A stretch of DNA of 8,419 nt from positions 1 to 8,419 of the forward strand of contig JAQVVW010000043.1 in the NCBI GenBank assembly GCA_028698765.1, in the 5' to 3' direction. Below the pieces are notes generated by a model. It was given only the letters and a program-made list of their open reading frames with translations, ran no database searches and was not told where the DNA came from. Positions 1 through 6,566 of this stretch are shown piece by piece. The position numbers and the translations under genes were made by a program. The DNA is from Methanoculleus sp. (GTDB taxonomy: Archaea; Halobacteriota; Methanomicrobia; Methanomicrobiales; Methanoculleaceae). Position 1 is the first letter of the stretch; the number at the start of each line of letters is the position of its first letter.

Positions 1-2
1 AC

Positions 3-485
3 ACTCTTCTCGCTCATGCAACGGAGCGGTTCTCGGACGATCGGTTCTTCCTTGCAGAGGCGTTCAACACCCGTGTGGAGTTGCGCAACGGGGGTGGTGC
101 CGCCGCAGTCGTCAAACAGATGATGCAGCAGTATCCTGACGACCACGAACCGCTCTACTACGGGATGAAACTCGCGATCCTCGGAGCCCAGCCGAGATCC
201 TACGCGACGTTCCGGAAACTGGCGCTCTTAAAAGAGTTCCCCCGGTTCCTGCTCCTGATGCTCGATACCGTCTTCGAGGTTATGAGCAACCACAAAACGG
301 AGAGTTATGTCTGCTTCGAGGAGGCAAAGAAGGTCTCTCCCGGGCGGGATTACTACATCACGGCGCTGGGGTATATCCTTCGCGACTTCATCGAAGGGGA
401 TGAAGAACGGGCGAAACGCGCGAGGTCTGCGTTCTTCATGTCCGTGGATCAGTACTGCGTGCAGGCCCTGAAGAGCAGGGGGTGA
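3..485 (+). CDS. C-terminal part of an unrecognised helical protein (5' end outside window)
   Basis: The reading frame is open to the left edge of the window, so this is the 3' end of a longer gene. A GTG at 75 is a possible start, but the 24 codons before it are also open and read like protein (they include RFSDDRFFLAEAF), so I treat the gene as truncated by the window. The visible 160 residues are mostly predicted helix, rich in aromatic and charged residues, with no signal peptide, membrane segment or metal-binding cysteine cluster. The pattern of helical blocks (QQYPDDHEPLYYGMKLAILG, then ALGYILRDFIEGDEERAKRA) is loosely like a helical-repeat or TPR-type domain, but I cannot assign a family. 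It ends at a TGA about 240 bases before the next gene on the same strand. I am fairly sure it is coding and have no view on function. Confidence 0.6.
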   Translation, partial: TLLAHATERFSDDRFFLAEAFNTRVELRNGGGAAAVVKQMMQQYPDDHEPLYYGMKLAILGAQPRSYATFRKLALLKEFPRFLLLMLDTVFEVMSNHKTESYVCFEEAKKVSPGRDYYITALGYILRDFIEGDEERAKRARSAFFMSVDQYCVQALKSRG

Positions 486-552
486 CGGAGATGGTTGTCG
501 CGCCGCAAAGACTCTCTTTCGGGTGGGAGATCCCCGGACCGTCCATTGCTCC

Positions 553-594
553 AAACCGGTATCGGGATGCCGGCGTTCCTCGAGATACCGGGTT
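553..594. repeat. Imperfect inverted repeat / stem-loop downstream of the first gene
   Basis: The arms AAACCGGTATC (553-563) and GATACCGGGTT (584-594) are reverse complements over 11 bases with one mismatch, separated by a 20-base loop that contains GCCGGC. It lies 70 bases after the stop of the upstream gene and about 130 bases before the PAS gene. It could be a termination or mRNA-processing hairpin or a protein-binding palindrome. There is no T-run directly after it, so an archaeal oligo-T terminator is not supported. The rest of the 486-723 gap shows no credible gene; the short frame starting at 482 lacks a ribosome site and family resemblance. Confidence 0.5.
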
Positions 595-637
595 AAATCG
601 CCCTATCGCTGAATTAACGGGGAGAAACAGAACGATG

Positions 638-645
638 CATATATC
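638..645 (+). promoter_or_regulatory. Candidate TATA box for the PAS protein gene
   Basis: CATATATC in the otherwise GC-rich gap resembles an archaeal TATA box. A transcript from it would start around 665-668, giving a leader of about 57 bases that carries the GGAGG ribosome site at 709-713. No clear BRE is visible, so the call rests on composition and spacing. Confidence 0.35.
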
Positions 646-723
646 TATCTCACAAGGCAAAACCTCCTGTGATCGGCGCTTACAGGGCCGAATAACCAGA
701 TATGCCGTGGAGGACCGGTTACA

Positions 724-1983
724 ATGACGGGAAACAAGACAACCCCGGACGGCGCTCGTGAATCGCCGGACCTTGGAGCAGACACCTGCTTCTCGATCCT
801 CAGTGAGACGCCGGACGGCATCATTCTGGTGGACAGCGAGGGGAGATGCCGATACCTGAACCCGGCGTTCACCCGGATCACCGGGTATACCCTGGAGGAC
901 CTCCCGACACTCGCCCGGTGGTTCGAGTGTGCTCACCCGAACCCCGCATATCGGCAGAAGGTGCAGGGACCGGGTGAGGAACTGTTTTCAGGCGCCCGGG
1001 ATCTCCTGGTCGCCGGCGTGGTCTGCCGGGACGGCAGGGTGCGCGACATCGAACTCCGGCGGGCGGCGATCGAGGGCGGTCATGTTCTGCTCGCCGTCCG
1101 GGACGTCACCGAGCAGGCTCTGGTCGAGGAAGACCTCAGGCAGGCGACGTCGGAGTTGACCGCGGTGATCGAGGCGTTTCCCGATCTCTTCGTCCGATTG
1201 AATGCCGACGGCACGATCCTCGACGTCAGGGCGGGGAGGCTTGCGTCATCGTCGTCCATCTCCCGGGCGCACCTCGGGCGGCGGTTGCAGGATCTGCTCC
1301 CCGCCGGGGTGGGCGAAGCGCTTTCGGGTGCGTTGCAGGAGGTCGTCAGGACGAATATGCCCGCAGCACCCCTTGAGTTCAGTCGCACGAAAGCCGGAGA
1401 AGTCCGGCACTACGAAGCCCGCGTCATGCCGCTCCGGGAGCTGCACCTGATGGTCATCATCAGGGAGATAACGGAGCGCAAGATGGCGGAGGAGGAACTG
1501 CACCGCCACCGCGAGCACCTGGAGGAACTCGTCGCCGCGCGGACCGCCGAGCTCGAGCGCGCGAACGCGCAGCTGGAGCAGTTGCTCTACCACATCGAGA
1601 TGACCGAGCGCAAAGCCGCGGAGAACTGGCTGGACTCCCCGGTCGAACTGGACTCTCCATGGCTGGACGAGCCCGGGGAGGCGAGGATCACCACCGACGC
1701 CGCCGGAACGATCGTCATCGTGGATATGGCGGCCGAACGTCTCACCGGCTACACGGGGGACGAACTGGCCGGAAAGCCGGTCTGGTCGCTCTTTTTCGGG
1801 GGCGATCTCCAGGGACTTCTCTCCCGTGAGGTGCTGGAGCAGGGCCGGTCGGCGGAGTGCGAAATGGTTGTGGATCTCGTGAGAAAAGACGGGTCGAAAG
1901 AGGCCGTCCGCGTCTCCGGCGACCCGATCGCCGACGGTTCAGGCACCGTGCTCGGGATGGTCTGCACCTTCTATCGGGCGTGA
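724..1983 (+). CDS. PAS-domain sensor protein with three PAS-like modules and a coiled coil, no kinase domain
   Basis: This 419-residue soluble protein is built from PAS modules. The first spans about residues 25-132 (DGIILVDSEGRCRYLNPAFT, RITGYTLEDL, ending AVRDVTEQ). The second, more divergent, spans about 145-253 (ends IIREITERK). A charged heptad-rich coiled coil covers about 250-305, and the third PAS spans about 320-419 (ITTDAAGTIVIVDMAAERLTGYTG). The protein ends directly after the third PAS domain: there is no HisKA/HATPase, GGDEF, HTH or receiver domain and no membrane helix. It probably senses a ligand or redox state and passes the signal by protein contact, for example to a separate histidine kinase; that is inference. 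The ATG at 724 follows GGAGG (709-713) at a 10-base spacing. An odd acidic linker around residue 303-318 carries the repeated unit LDSP. Its 3' end nearly touches the convergent hydrolase gene. Confidence 0.88.
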   Translation: MTGNKTTPDGARESPDLGADTCFSILSETPDGIILVDSEGRCRYLNPAFTRITGYTLEDLPTLARWFECAHPNPAYRQKVQGPGEELFSGARDLLVAGVVCRDGRVRDIELRRAAIEGGHVLLAVRDVTEQALVEEDLRQATSELTAVIEAFPDLFVRLNADGTILDVRAGRLASSSSISRAHLGRRLQDLLPAGVGEALSGALQEVVRTNMPAAPLEFSRTKAGEVRHYEARVMPLRELHLMVIIREITERKMAEEELHRHREHLEELVAARTAELERANAQLEQLLYHIEMTERKAAENWLDSPVELDSPWLDEPGEARITTDAAGTIVIVDMAAERLTGYTGDELAGKPVWSLFFGGDLQGLLSREVLEQGRSAECEMVVDLVRKDGSKEAVRVSGDPIADGSGTVLGMVCTFYRA

Positions 1984-1987
1984 ACCT

Positions 1988-2773
1988 CTAGAGCCGGAAG
2001 CCGTAGGACTCCGGGTGCACCGTTCCCGGGTCCTGGGGCGCAACGGCGACCCCGACCTGGTCGGAGTAGAACCCGAGCCCTTCGAGCGCGGAGAGGAGCA
2101 CTTTTTCCGGCGTGTTGTTGATCTCGCTCACGTGGGCGAGCATCGCCATGTGGATGCGGTCGGCGAGCCTCTGCAGGCAGCGGGCGGCGTCGGGGTTCGA
2201 GAGGTGTCCGCGTTTCGACCGTATCCGGCTCTTTAAGTAGGCGGGATACGGGCCGTTCTCAAGCATATCCGGGCAGTGGTTGCTCTCGAGCAGGACGGCG
2301 TCGCAGGATGCGAGGGTGTCGAACATCGAGGTGGTGACGGTGCCGGTGTCGGTGCAGCACCCGATACGGAGATCGCCTTCGGTGACAGAGAACCCGCAGG
2401 GTTCCCGGGCGTCGTGGGACGCGGCAAACGGCTCGATCGCGAAGTCGCCCACAGAGAATGTCTCGCCGCATCGGCACCGCCGGATCTCCGCGGTCGTCTC
2501 CCCGCACTTCGTATTGAAGGCATCGAGCGTCCCGCTGGTCGCGTAGACCGGCACCCCGAGCCTCCGTGCCAGGACGTCGACGCCCCGGATATGGTCGATA
2601 TGCTCGTGCGTGACGAGTATCGCCTCGACGAGCGCCGGATCTCCTCCGGCCTCCGAGAGGCGCCGGAGGGTCTCCCGGGCGGAGAGCCCCGCGTCGATGA
2701 GCAGCGCACCCTGCTCTCCCCGGAGATAGGTGCAGTTTCCTTTGCTCCCGCTGGCGAGGACGGTCAGTTGCAT
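1988..2773 (-). CDS. YycJ/WalJ-type metallo-beta-lactamase-fold hydrolase
   Basis: This 261-residue protein has the complete metal-binding set of the metallo-beta-lactamase superfamily: H56-x-H58-x-D60-H61 (THEHIDHIRG), H120 (AASHDAR), D142 (CCTDTG) and H214 (AHVSEINNTP). The N-terminal MQLTVLASGSKGNCTYL strand, the GHLSN motif near 189-193 and the HVSEINN motif match the YycJ/WalJ branch, probably a phosphodiesterase or nuclease, rather than true beta-lactamases or RNase J. Its length is normal for that family. Bacterial YycJ is linked to DNA repair and to the WalRK locus; the archaeal role is not established, so the substrate is unknown. It is probably cytoplasmic, as no signal peptide is seen. 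The ATG has no Shine-Dalgarno sequence before it, and a TATA box lies about 28 bases upstream, so the transcript may be leaderless. It lies downstream of tupC with its own promoter. Confidence 0.88.
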   Translation of the reverse strand: MQLTVLASGSKGNCTYLRGEQGALLIDAGLSARETLRRLSEAGGDPALVEAILVTHEHIDHIRGVDVLARRLGVPVYATSGTLDAFNTKCGETTAEIRRCRCGETFSVGDFAIEPFAASHDAREPCGFSVTEGDLRIGCCTDTGTVTTSMFDTLASCDAVLLESNHCPDMLENGPYPAYLKSRIRSKRGHLSNPDAARCLQRLADRIHMAMLAHVSEINNTPEKVLLSALEGLGFYSDQVGVAVAPQDPGTVHPESYGFRL

Positions 2774-2796
2774 TGTAGAAATTGTGGGCCGTATGG

Positions 2797-2805
2797 GTAT
2801 TTAAG
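2797..2805 (-). promoter_or_regulatory. TATA box of the metallo-hydrolase gene (likely leaderless transcript)
   Basis: On the minus strand the sequence reads CTTAAATAC, centred about 28 bases before the ATG at 2773. Archaeal transcription normally starts about 25 bases after the TATA centre, which puts the start within a few bases of the ATG. The bases before the ATG (TTTCTACA) contain no ribosome-binding sequence. Both facts point to leaderless initiation. The remainder of the 2774-2922 gap holds no gene I can see. Confidence 0.5.
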
Positions 2806-2922
2806 ACCGGGGATGCCGGCGTGTAGAAAGCATCCTGAGATCCGGGGTACCGTTATCGGGTGAGAGCGGATGGACACGGCGGCGGAGTCGGGGCAGGGCG
2901 CGGCGGGGCTGCTGCCGCCCCC

Positions 2923-3999
2923 TCAGTCCCGCCGGACGACGTGAACCGACTCCGGCGAGAACGAGACCACGACCTGGCTCCCCTCCCGGAGATCCAGGTC
3001 GTCCACCTTCTTCCAGGAGAGGATGGACGAGAGCGCGAACCCGCAGTCGACTGTCACCCTGCTGAACGGGCCGCGGGGGACGACGGACGTCACGGTGCCG
3101 GGGAGGATGTTCCCGTCAAAGACCCTCCTCCCCCGGATCGCCGGGGCGATCCGGATATCCTCCGAGCGGATGCAGAGGCTGACCGCCTCCCCCGCCCCGA
3201 ACGGCGACCGTGCCCGGATGCGGATACCGCCGGCATCGACGACCGAGGTGCCGTTCTCGCTGACGGCGACACCCTCGACGATGTTCCCGATCCCGACGAA
3301 CCGGGCGACCTCCCGGCTCGCCGGGAGGGTGAAGACCTCCCGCGGCGTTCCCGCCTGCGCAAACACCCCGTCCATCAGCACCCCGATCCGGTGGGCGAGC
3401 CGCTGGCCCTGGTACATGTCGTGAGTCGAGAAGACGATCGTCGTCCCGAGGTCGCGGTTGATCCGCGCCACCAGGTCTTCGATCATCGCCACCGAGACCG
3501 GGTCGAGGTTCGCGGTCGGCTCGTCGAGGAGGAGGATCTCGGGCTCGAGCACCATCGCCCGGGCAAGCGCCACCCGCTGCATCTCCCCGCCCGAGAGCGT
3601 CCTGGCCCGCCGCTCCTCGTAACCGGCAAGCCCGACCGTATCGAGGGCTTCCTCGATCCGGGTATGGATCTCGCTTTTGCCCGCCCCCCGGAACCGGAGG
3701 CCGACGGCGATGTTCTCCGCTACGGTCGCGTTGAAGACGGCGGGCTTCTGGAAGACCATCCCCATCATCCTGCGGATGGAGAGGCTCTTTTCACGCTCTG
3801 CGTGGATATCGGTGCCGTCCACCCGGATCGCCCCTCCCGTCGGGGTATCGAGGAGATCGATGAGGCGCAGCAGGGTCGACTTCCCGGATCCGGAGGGGCC
3901 GATGATGGCGAAGATCTCGCCCCGGTTCACCTCGCCGGTGACGCCGTCGAGCACCCGGGCATCGCCGAAGTTTTTAGAGACGTTTTCGAGTTCGATCAT
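2923..3999 (-). CDS. tupC: Tungstate-type ABC transporter, ATP-binding protein with C-terminal TOBE/MOP-like domain
   Basis: This 358-residue ATPase would energise oxyanion import at the inner face of the membrane. It has Walker A GPSGSGKS (34-41), Q-loop Q84, signature LSGGEMQR (135-142), Walker B ILLLDEP (155-161) and H-loop H193 (STHD). After the nucleotide-binding domain there is an extra region of about 115 residues (about 240-357) with the beta-rich character of TOBE/MOP domains (DIRIAP, GTVTSVVPRGPFSRVTVDCG). MOP-type domains bind molybdate or tungstate, and in Methanosarcina ModC such a domain mediates inhibition of transport when oxyanion is plentiful, so a similar feedback is plausible here. 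The ATG at 3999 lies 4 bases after the permease stop. Its ribosome site GGTGAT (4008-4003) overlaps that stop, indicating translational coupling. The tungstate assignment comes mainly from the TupA protein of the same operon; a molybdate role is the alternative. Confidence 0.85.
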   Translation of the reverse strand: MIELENVSKNFGDARVLDGVTGEVNRGEIFAIIGPSGSGKSTLLRLIDLLDTPTGGAIRVDGTDIHAEREKSLSIRRMMGMVFQKPAVFNATVAENIAVGLRFRGAGKSEIHTRIEEALDTVGLAGYEERRARTLSGGEMQRVALARAMVLEPEILLLDEPTANLDPVSVAMIEDLVARINRDLGTTIVFSTHDMYQGQRLAHRIGVLMDGVFAQAGTPREVFTLPASREVARFVGIGNIVEGVAVSENGTSVVDAGGIRIRARSPFGAGEAVSLCIRSEDIRIAPAIRGRRVFDGNILPGTVTSVVPRGPFSRVTVDCGFALSSILSWKKVDDLDLREGSQVVVSFSPESVHVVRRD

Positions 4000-4003
4000 G
4001 GTA

Positions 4004-4705
4004 TCACCGGTGCTGCACCGCGGCTATGGCGAGATTCACGCCAAGGGCGATCGTGAGCAGGACGATCCCGAGCGCGATCGACTGGGAGATGTTCCCCATC
4101 GAGGTTTCGAGCGATATCGCGGTCGTCAGGACCCGGGTCGAACTCGCAAACGACGACGCGGCGATGTTGCCGCCGACGAGGATCGCCGCCCCAACCTCCG
4201 ATATCGCCCGCCCGAACCCGACCGCGACGGTCGCAAGGATAGCGAACCGGGCTTCTTTCAAGATGTTTGTCAGGAACTGGAGCCTTGTTGCCCCGAGCGA
4301 CCGGAGGGTGTCTCTGATCACCGGGTCGACCCCCGAGAGCGCGGAGATCGTGAGGCCGGTCATGATCGGCAGGATGAGGATCGTCTGCGCGATGATCATC
4401 GCGGTCGGGGTGAAGAGCAGCCGCATGAACCCGAACGGCCCCACGCGGGAGATGAGCAGGAATATCAGCAGCCCGACGACGACCGTTGGGAGGGAGTAGA
4501 GCGTCTGGATCAGGTTGATGAGGCTCTTTCTACCCGGAAACGTCCCGAAGTTGATCGCGGCCCCGAGTGGAATGGCGATCAGCGAGGCGATGATCGTTGC
4601 GGTGAGCGATATGACGATGCTTCGTGCGGCGATGGCCATGACGTCGGGGTCGAGCGTGACGATGAGCCTGACCGCCTCCAGGAACCCCTCAACGATCTCG
4701 TACAT
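4004..4705 (-). CDS. tupB: Tungstate-type ABC transporter, permease
   Basis: This 233-residue integral membrane protein has about five to six hydrophobic segments (about residues 23-50, 66-87, 98-120, 155-178 and 208-230). The cytoplasmic EAA-type loop TLRSLGATRLQFLTNIL (133-149) is the contact site for the ATPase. The stretch TPTAMIIAQTILILP (99-113) is typical of TupB-type permeases of the molybdate/tungstate/sulfate importer superfamily. Two starts are possible. A GTG at 4714 adds three residues but has no good ribosome site. The ATG at 4705 has GGTG six bases before it, so I use the ATG. The stop overlaps the ribosome site of tupC. Upstream, 57 bases separate it from tupA, including a T5 run on the minus strand (4741-4737) that might cause partial termination and lower permease output relative to binding protein. 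Confidence 0.85.
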   Translation of the reverse strand: MYEIVEGFLEAVRLIVTLDPDVMAIAARSIVISLTATIIASLIAIPLGAAINFGTFPGRKSLINLIQTLYSLPTVVVGLLIFLLISRVGPFGFMRLLFTPTAMIIAQTILILPIMTGLTISALSGVDPVIRDTLRSLGATRLQFLTNILKEARFAILATVAVGFGRAISEVGAAILVGGNIAASSFASSTRVLTTAISLETSMGNISQSIALGIVLLTIALGVNLAIAAVQHR

Positions 4706-4762
4706 CTTCTGCACCTATCTCTGGTCTGCCGGAGGCAAAAATGAGTGGGGTTTGTGGCCCGT

Positions 4763-5686
4763 TCAGGCGATCGGGTTCTTCACTTCAGCCTCGGTCACGC
4801 CGATCTTCTCCCAGTCGTCCTGAGCGGCGTAGAAGAGGGGCTGGCCGTACTTGTCGACGCCAAAGGAGCCGATCTCCTTCTGGACATCGTCGGAGATGAG
4901 GAAGTTGACCCAGTCCTTCGCGACGGTGCTGTTGGTTTCGGGGAACTTCTCGGGGTTGATCTGCATCGCGCTGTAGACGTTGAGCAGGATATCGCCCTCA
5001 TCCACGATCGTCACGAGGTCGAGGTCGCCCTTGTAGGCGAGGTAGGTGCCGATGTCGGAGAGGGTGTAGGCCTGCTTCTCGTTCGCCATCTCAAGGGTCG
5101 CGCCCATGCCCGTCCCGGCCTCCTGGTACCAGTCGCCGGAACCCTTCACTTCTGCCGTGTAGTTGAACCCGGCAGCCTTCCAGATGGCCTGCTCCTTGGA
5201 GTGCGTGCCCGAGGCGTCGCCGCGGGAGACGAAGACGACGTTCTTGTCGGCCATTCCCTTCTCGCGGATGGCGGTGAACGCCGCTTCAGGAGTCATGTTC
5301 GCAACGCCTGCCGGGTCGGACTCCGGTCCGACGAGGACGAAGTAGTTGTAGGCGAATACGCGCCGGTCGATGCCGTAGCCGTCGGCGATGAAGGTGTCTT
5401 CACGGGCACGGTCGTGCACCATCATGACGTCCACGTCGCCGCGCTGCCCGTACTCGAGCGCCTTGCCGGTCCCGGCAGAGACGACCAGCACTTCGGCGTT
5501 GTACTTCTCCTCGAAGATCGGGGTGAGGTGGTCGAGGAGCTTGGTGTCGTAAAGGCTGGTCGTCGTGGCGATACGGAGTTGCTGCTTCTCTACGGGTGTC
5601 GGGTCGGTTGTCGTCCCGGTACAGCCGCAGATCAGCATGAGGGCGACCATGACGGCCGCAACAGCAAAAATAATTCGTCTGTGCAT
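4763..5686 (-). CDS. tupA: Tungstate-binding lipoprotein of an ABC importer
   Basis: This is the extracellular solute-binding protein, 307 residues from the chosen start. The N-terminus is a signal peptide (MHRR, a hydrophobic run at residues 5-19, then ICGC) with a lipobox-like cysteine at 22, so it is probably lipid-anchored outside the membrane. The mature part carries the TupA hallmarks: RIATTTSLYDTKLLDHL (TTTS at 41-44) and the block AGTGKALEYGQRGDVDVMMV starting near 71, followed by YNYFVLVGP. TupA proteins bind tungstate with high selectivity over molybdate; this differs from the WtpA/ModA sequences more usual in archaea. The frame extends to an ATG at 5719, but that codon overlaps a TATA-like sequence and would add 11 residues before the signal peptide. 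The ATG at 5686 has TGATC, the end of the archaeal Shine-Dalgarno consensus, just upstream. The gene leads a tupABC cluster. Molybdate as an additional ligand cannot be excluded. Confidence 0.87.
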   Translation of the reverse strand: MHRRIIFAVAAVMVALMLICGCTGTTTDPTPVEKQQLRIATTTSLYDTKLLDHLTPIFEEKYNAEVLVVSAGTGKALEYGQRGDVDVMMVHDRAREDTFIADGYGIDRRVFAYNYFVLVGPESDPAGVANMTPEAAFTAIREKGMADKNVVFVSRGDASGTHSKEQAIWKAAGFNYTAEVKGSGDWYQEAGTGMGATLEMANEKQAYTLSDIGTYLAYKGDLDLVTIVDEGDILLNVYSAMQINPEKFPETNSTVAKDWVNFLISDDVQKEIGSFGVDKYGQPLFYAAQDDWEKIGVTEAEVKNPIA

Positions 5687-5702
5687 GATGATCAGATTGA
5701 TA

Positions 5703-5712
5703 TATCGCGATA
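5703..5712. promoter_or_regulatory. Candidate operator: perfect palindrome TATCGCGATA before tupA
   Basis: TATCGCGATA is a perfect 10-base palindrome located 17-26 bases upstream of the tupA ATG and just downstream of a TATA-like CTTAAATG (minus strand, 5724-5717). A repressor bound there would cover the transcription start expected from that box. It is adjacent to a second TATA-like motif, GATATATC (5699-5706). The position suggests an operator; the cognate regulator is unknown. Confidence 0.35.
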
Positions 5713-5716
5713 CGTG

Positions 5717-5777
5717 CATTTAAGTGGATGTGTTTTGTGTTAATGGAAACTTGATATCCTTAATGGATTTTATATTT
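5717..5777 (-). promoter_or_regulatory. tupA promoter region with two TATA-like boxes and a duplicated TCCATTAA element
   Basis: The gap 5687-5810 is clearly more AT-rich than its surroundings. On the minus strand it contains ATATAAAAT (about 5775-5767), then TCCATTAA twice (5767-5760 and 5747-5740, exactly 20 bases apart, about two helical turns), then CTTAAATG (5724-5717). Use of the first box would give a leader of about 60 bases, use of the second a leader of about 10. The duplicated octamer looks like a tandem regulator-binding site. Confidence 0.45.
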
Positions 5778-5810
5778 GCCGGGGTTAAAGGGATGTTGTT
5801 GATTCGGTCT

Positions 5811-6509
5811 TCACCCCACCACGATATCCCGATACGCTTCGCCGTCCGCCTCGACGTAGAGGATCGCCTTCCCCCCGATGCAGGCGGGCTTCGGGAATTT
5901 CCGCAGAGTAACGACACCTTCTTCGAGCACTGCGCCGCCCATGGTCATCACCCGGTCGACGCCGGAGGCGAGGATCGCGGCGACCGTCTGGGTGCCGCGG
6001 AGGTCGCGGGTCGTTCCCTTCTGGACGAACCGGCCGTCATTCCCCGATGCCGCAAGCCCGACCCCGGCAAGCGCGCCGATGACGCCGTCTTCGGTGCCGC
6101 CGAGCCCTTCGAGGAGGATTCCGGCCTCGCGGGCGAGCCTTCGTGCCTCATCCTGCGTCACGATGCTCGTCTTCGCGGCGAACCCGAAGCAGGAGAGGTC
6201 GCCGTTGATCTCGGGGTCGGCGGCGACGCAGACCCCCGGGTCGCTCCCCTCGATGAAGTCGGCGAGCATCATCTCCCTTGCCGTCGCGAAGACGTCGGCC
6301 GCGATCCCGTTCCCGGTATCCTGGATGTGGATGACCGCGGAGCTGTTATGGGAGGTGTAGGGCACGGCGGGATGGACGAAGAGCTGGTGGCGGGTCACCC
6401 CGGTCACCGTGTACGACCGGGTGAGTTCTGCTGCAATCGTGCGGGCGAGCCGCCCGGTCCCCCGGGACTCGCGTGTGTCGGTGTCATCAATGCCGAGGTA
6501 GAGAGTCAT
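5811..6509 (-). CDS. Stand-alone TiaS-like kinase-domain protein
   Basis: This 232-residue soluble protein starts with LYLGIDDTDTRESRGTGR (3-20), the acidic signature at the N-terminus of the archaeal tRNA-Ile2 agmatidine synthetase TiaS. It also has GTEDGVIGALAGVGLA (138-153), which resembles the conserved glycine-rich IGALAA segment of the TiaS kinase domain. TiaS proper is about 420 residues, with a ferredoxin-like domain, an OB-fold and a zinc ribbon that bind tRNA. None of the zinc-ribbon cysteines are here and the chain is about half as long, so it is unlikely to be the tRNA-modifying enzyme; a phosphotransfer reaction on another substrate is my inference. The frame is open upstream to 6602, but the extra 31 residues look non-conserved and the family motif starts at this ATG. 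No strong ribosome site precedes it. It lies between the storage-protein homologue (90-base gap) and tupA (124-base gap), all on one strand. Confidence 0.78.
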   Translation of the reverse strand: MTLYLGIDDTDTRESRGTGRLARTIAAELTRSYTVTGVTRHQLFVHPAVPYTSHNSSAVIHIQDTGNGIAADVFATAREMMLADFIEGSDPGVCVAADPEINGDLSCFGFAAKTSIVTQDEARRLAREAGILLEGLGGTEDGVIGALAGVGLAASGNDGRFVQKGTTRDLRGTQTVAAILASGVDRVMTMGGAVLEEGVVTLRKFPKPACIGGKAILYVEADGEAYRDIVVG

Positions 6510-6566
6510 GGAATCGCTCGTGTGCTGTAAAGATCTGCGCGCAACGCTAAAGAAGACTTCTCCGGA

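Noticed and set aside
482..727. 81-codon plus-strand frame in the gap before the PAS gene
   Set aside because: The GTG start overlaps the previous stop, which could suggest coupling, but the composition looks random, there is no family resemblance, and the frame crosses the inverted repeat, the TATA-like box and the PAS ribosome site.
2905..2921. GC-rich hairpin (GGGGC / GCCCC, loop of 7) just after the tupC stop as an intrinsic terminator
   Set aside because: The stem is only 5 base pairs, no T-run follows on the minus strand, and such hairpins are expected in DNA this GC-rich.
2860..4056. Long plus-strand open frame of 398 codons opposite tupC
   Set aside because: It is antisense to the clearly functional ATPase gene, has a low-complexity Arg/Asp/Pro/Glu composition typical of reverse-strand reading of GC-rich genes, and shows no domain.
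3677..5743. Plus-strand open frames opposite tupB and tupA (355 and 332 codons)
   Set aside because: These are mirror frames of the transporter genes with Arg/Asp/Glu- or Val/Gly/Asp-rich composition, no ribosome sites and no recognisable motif.
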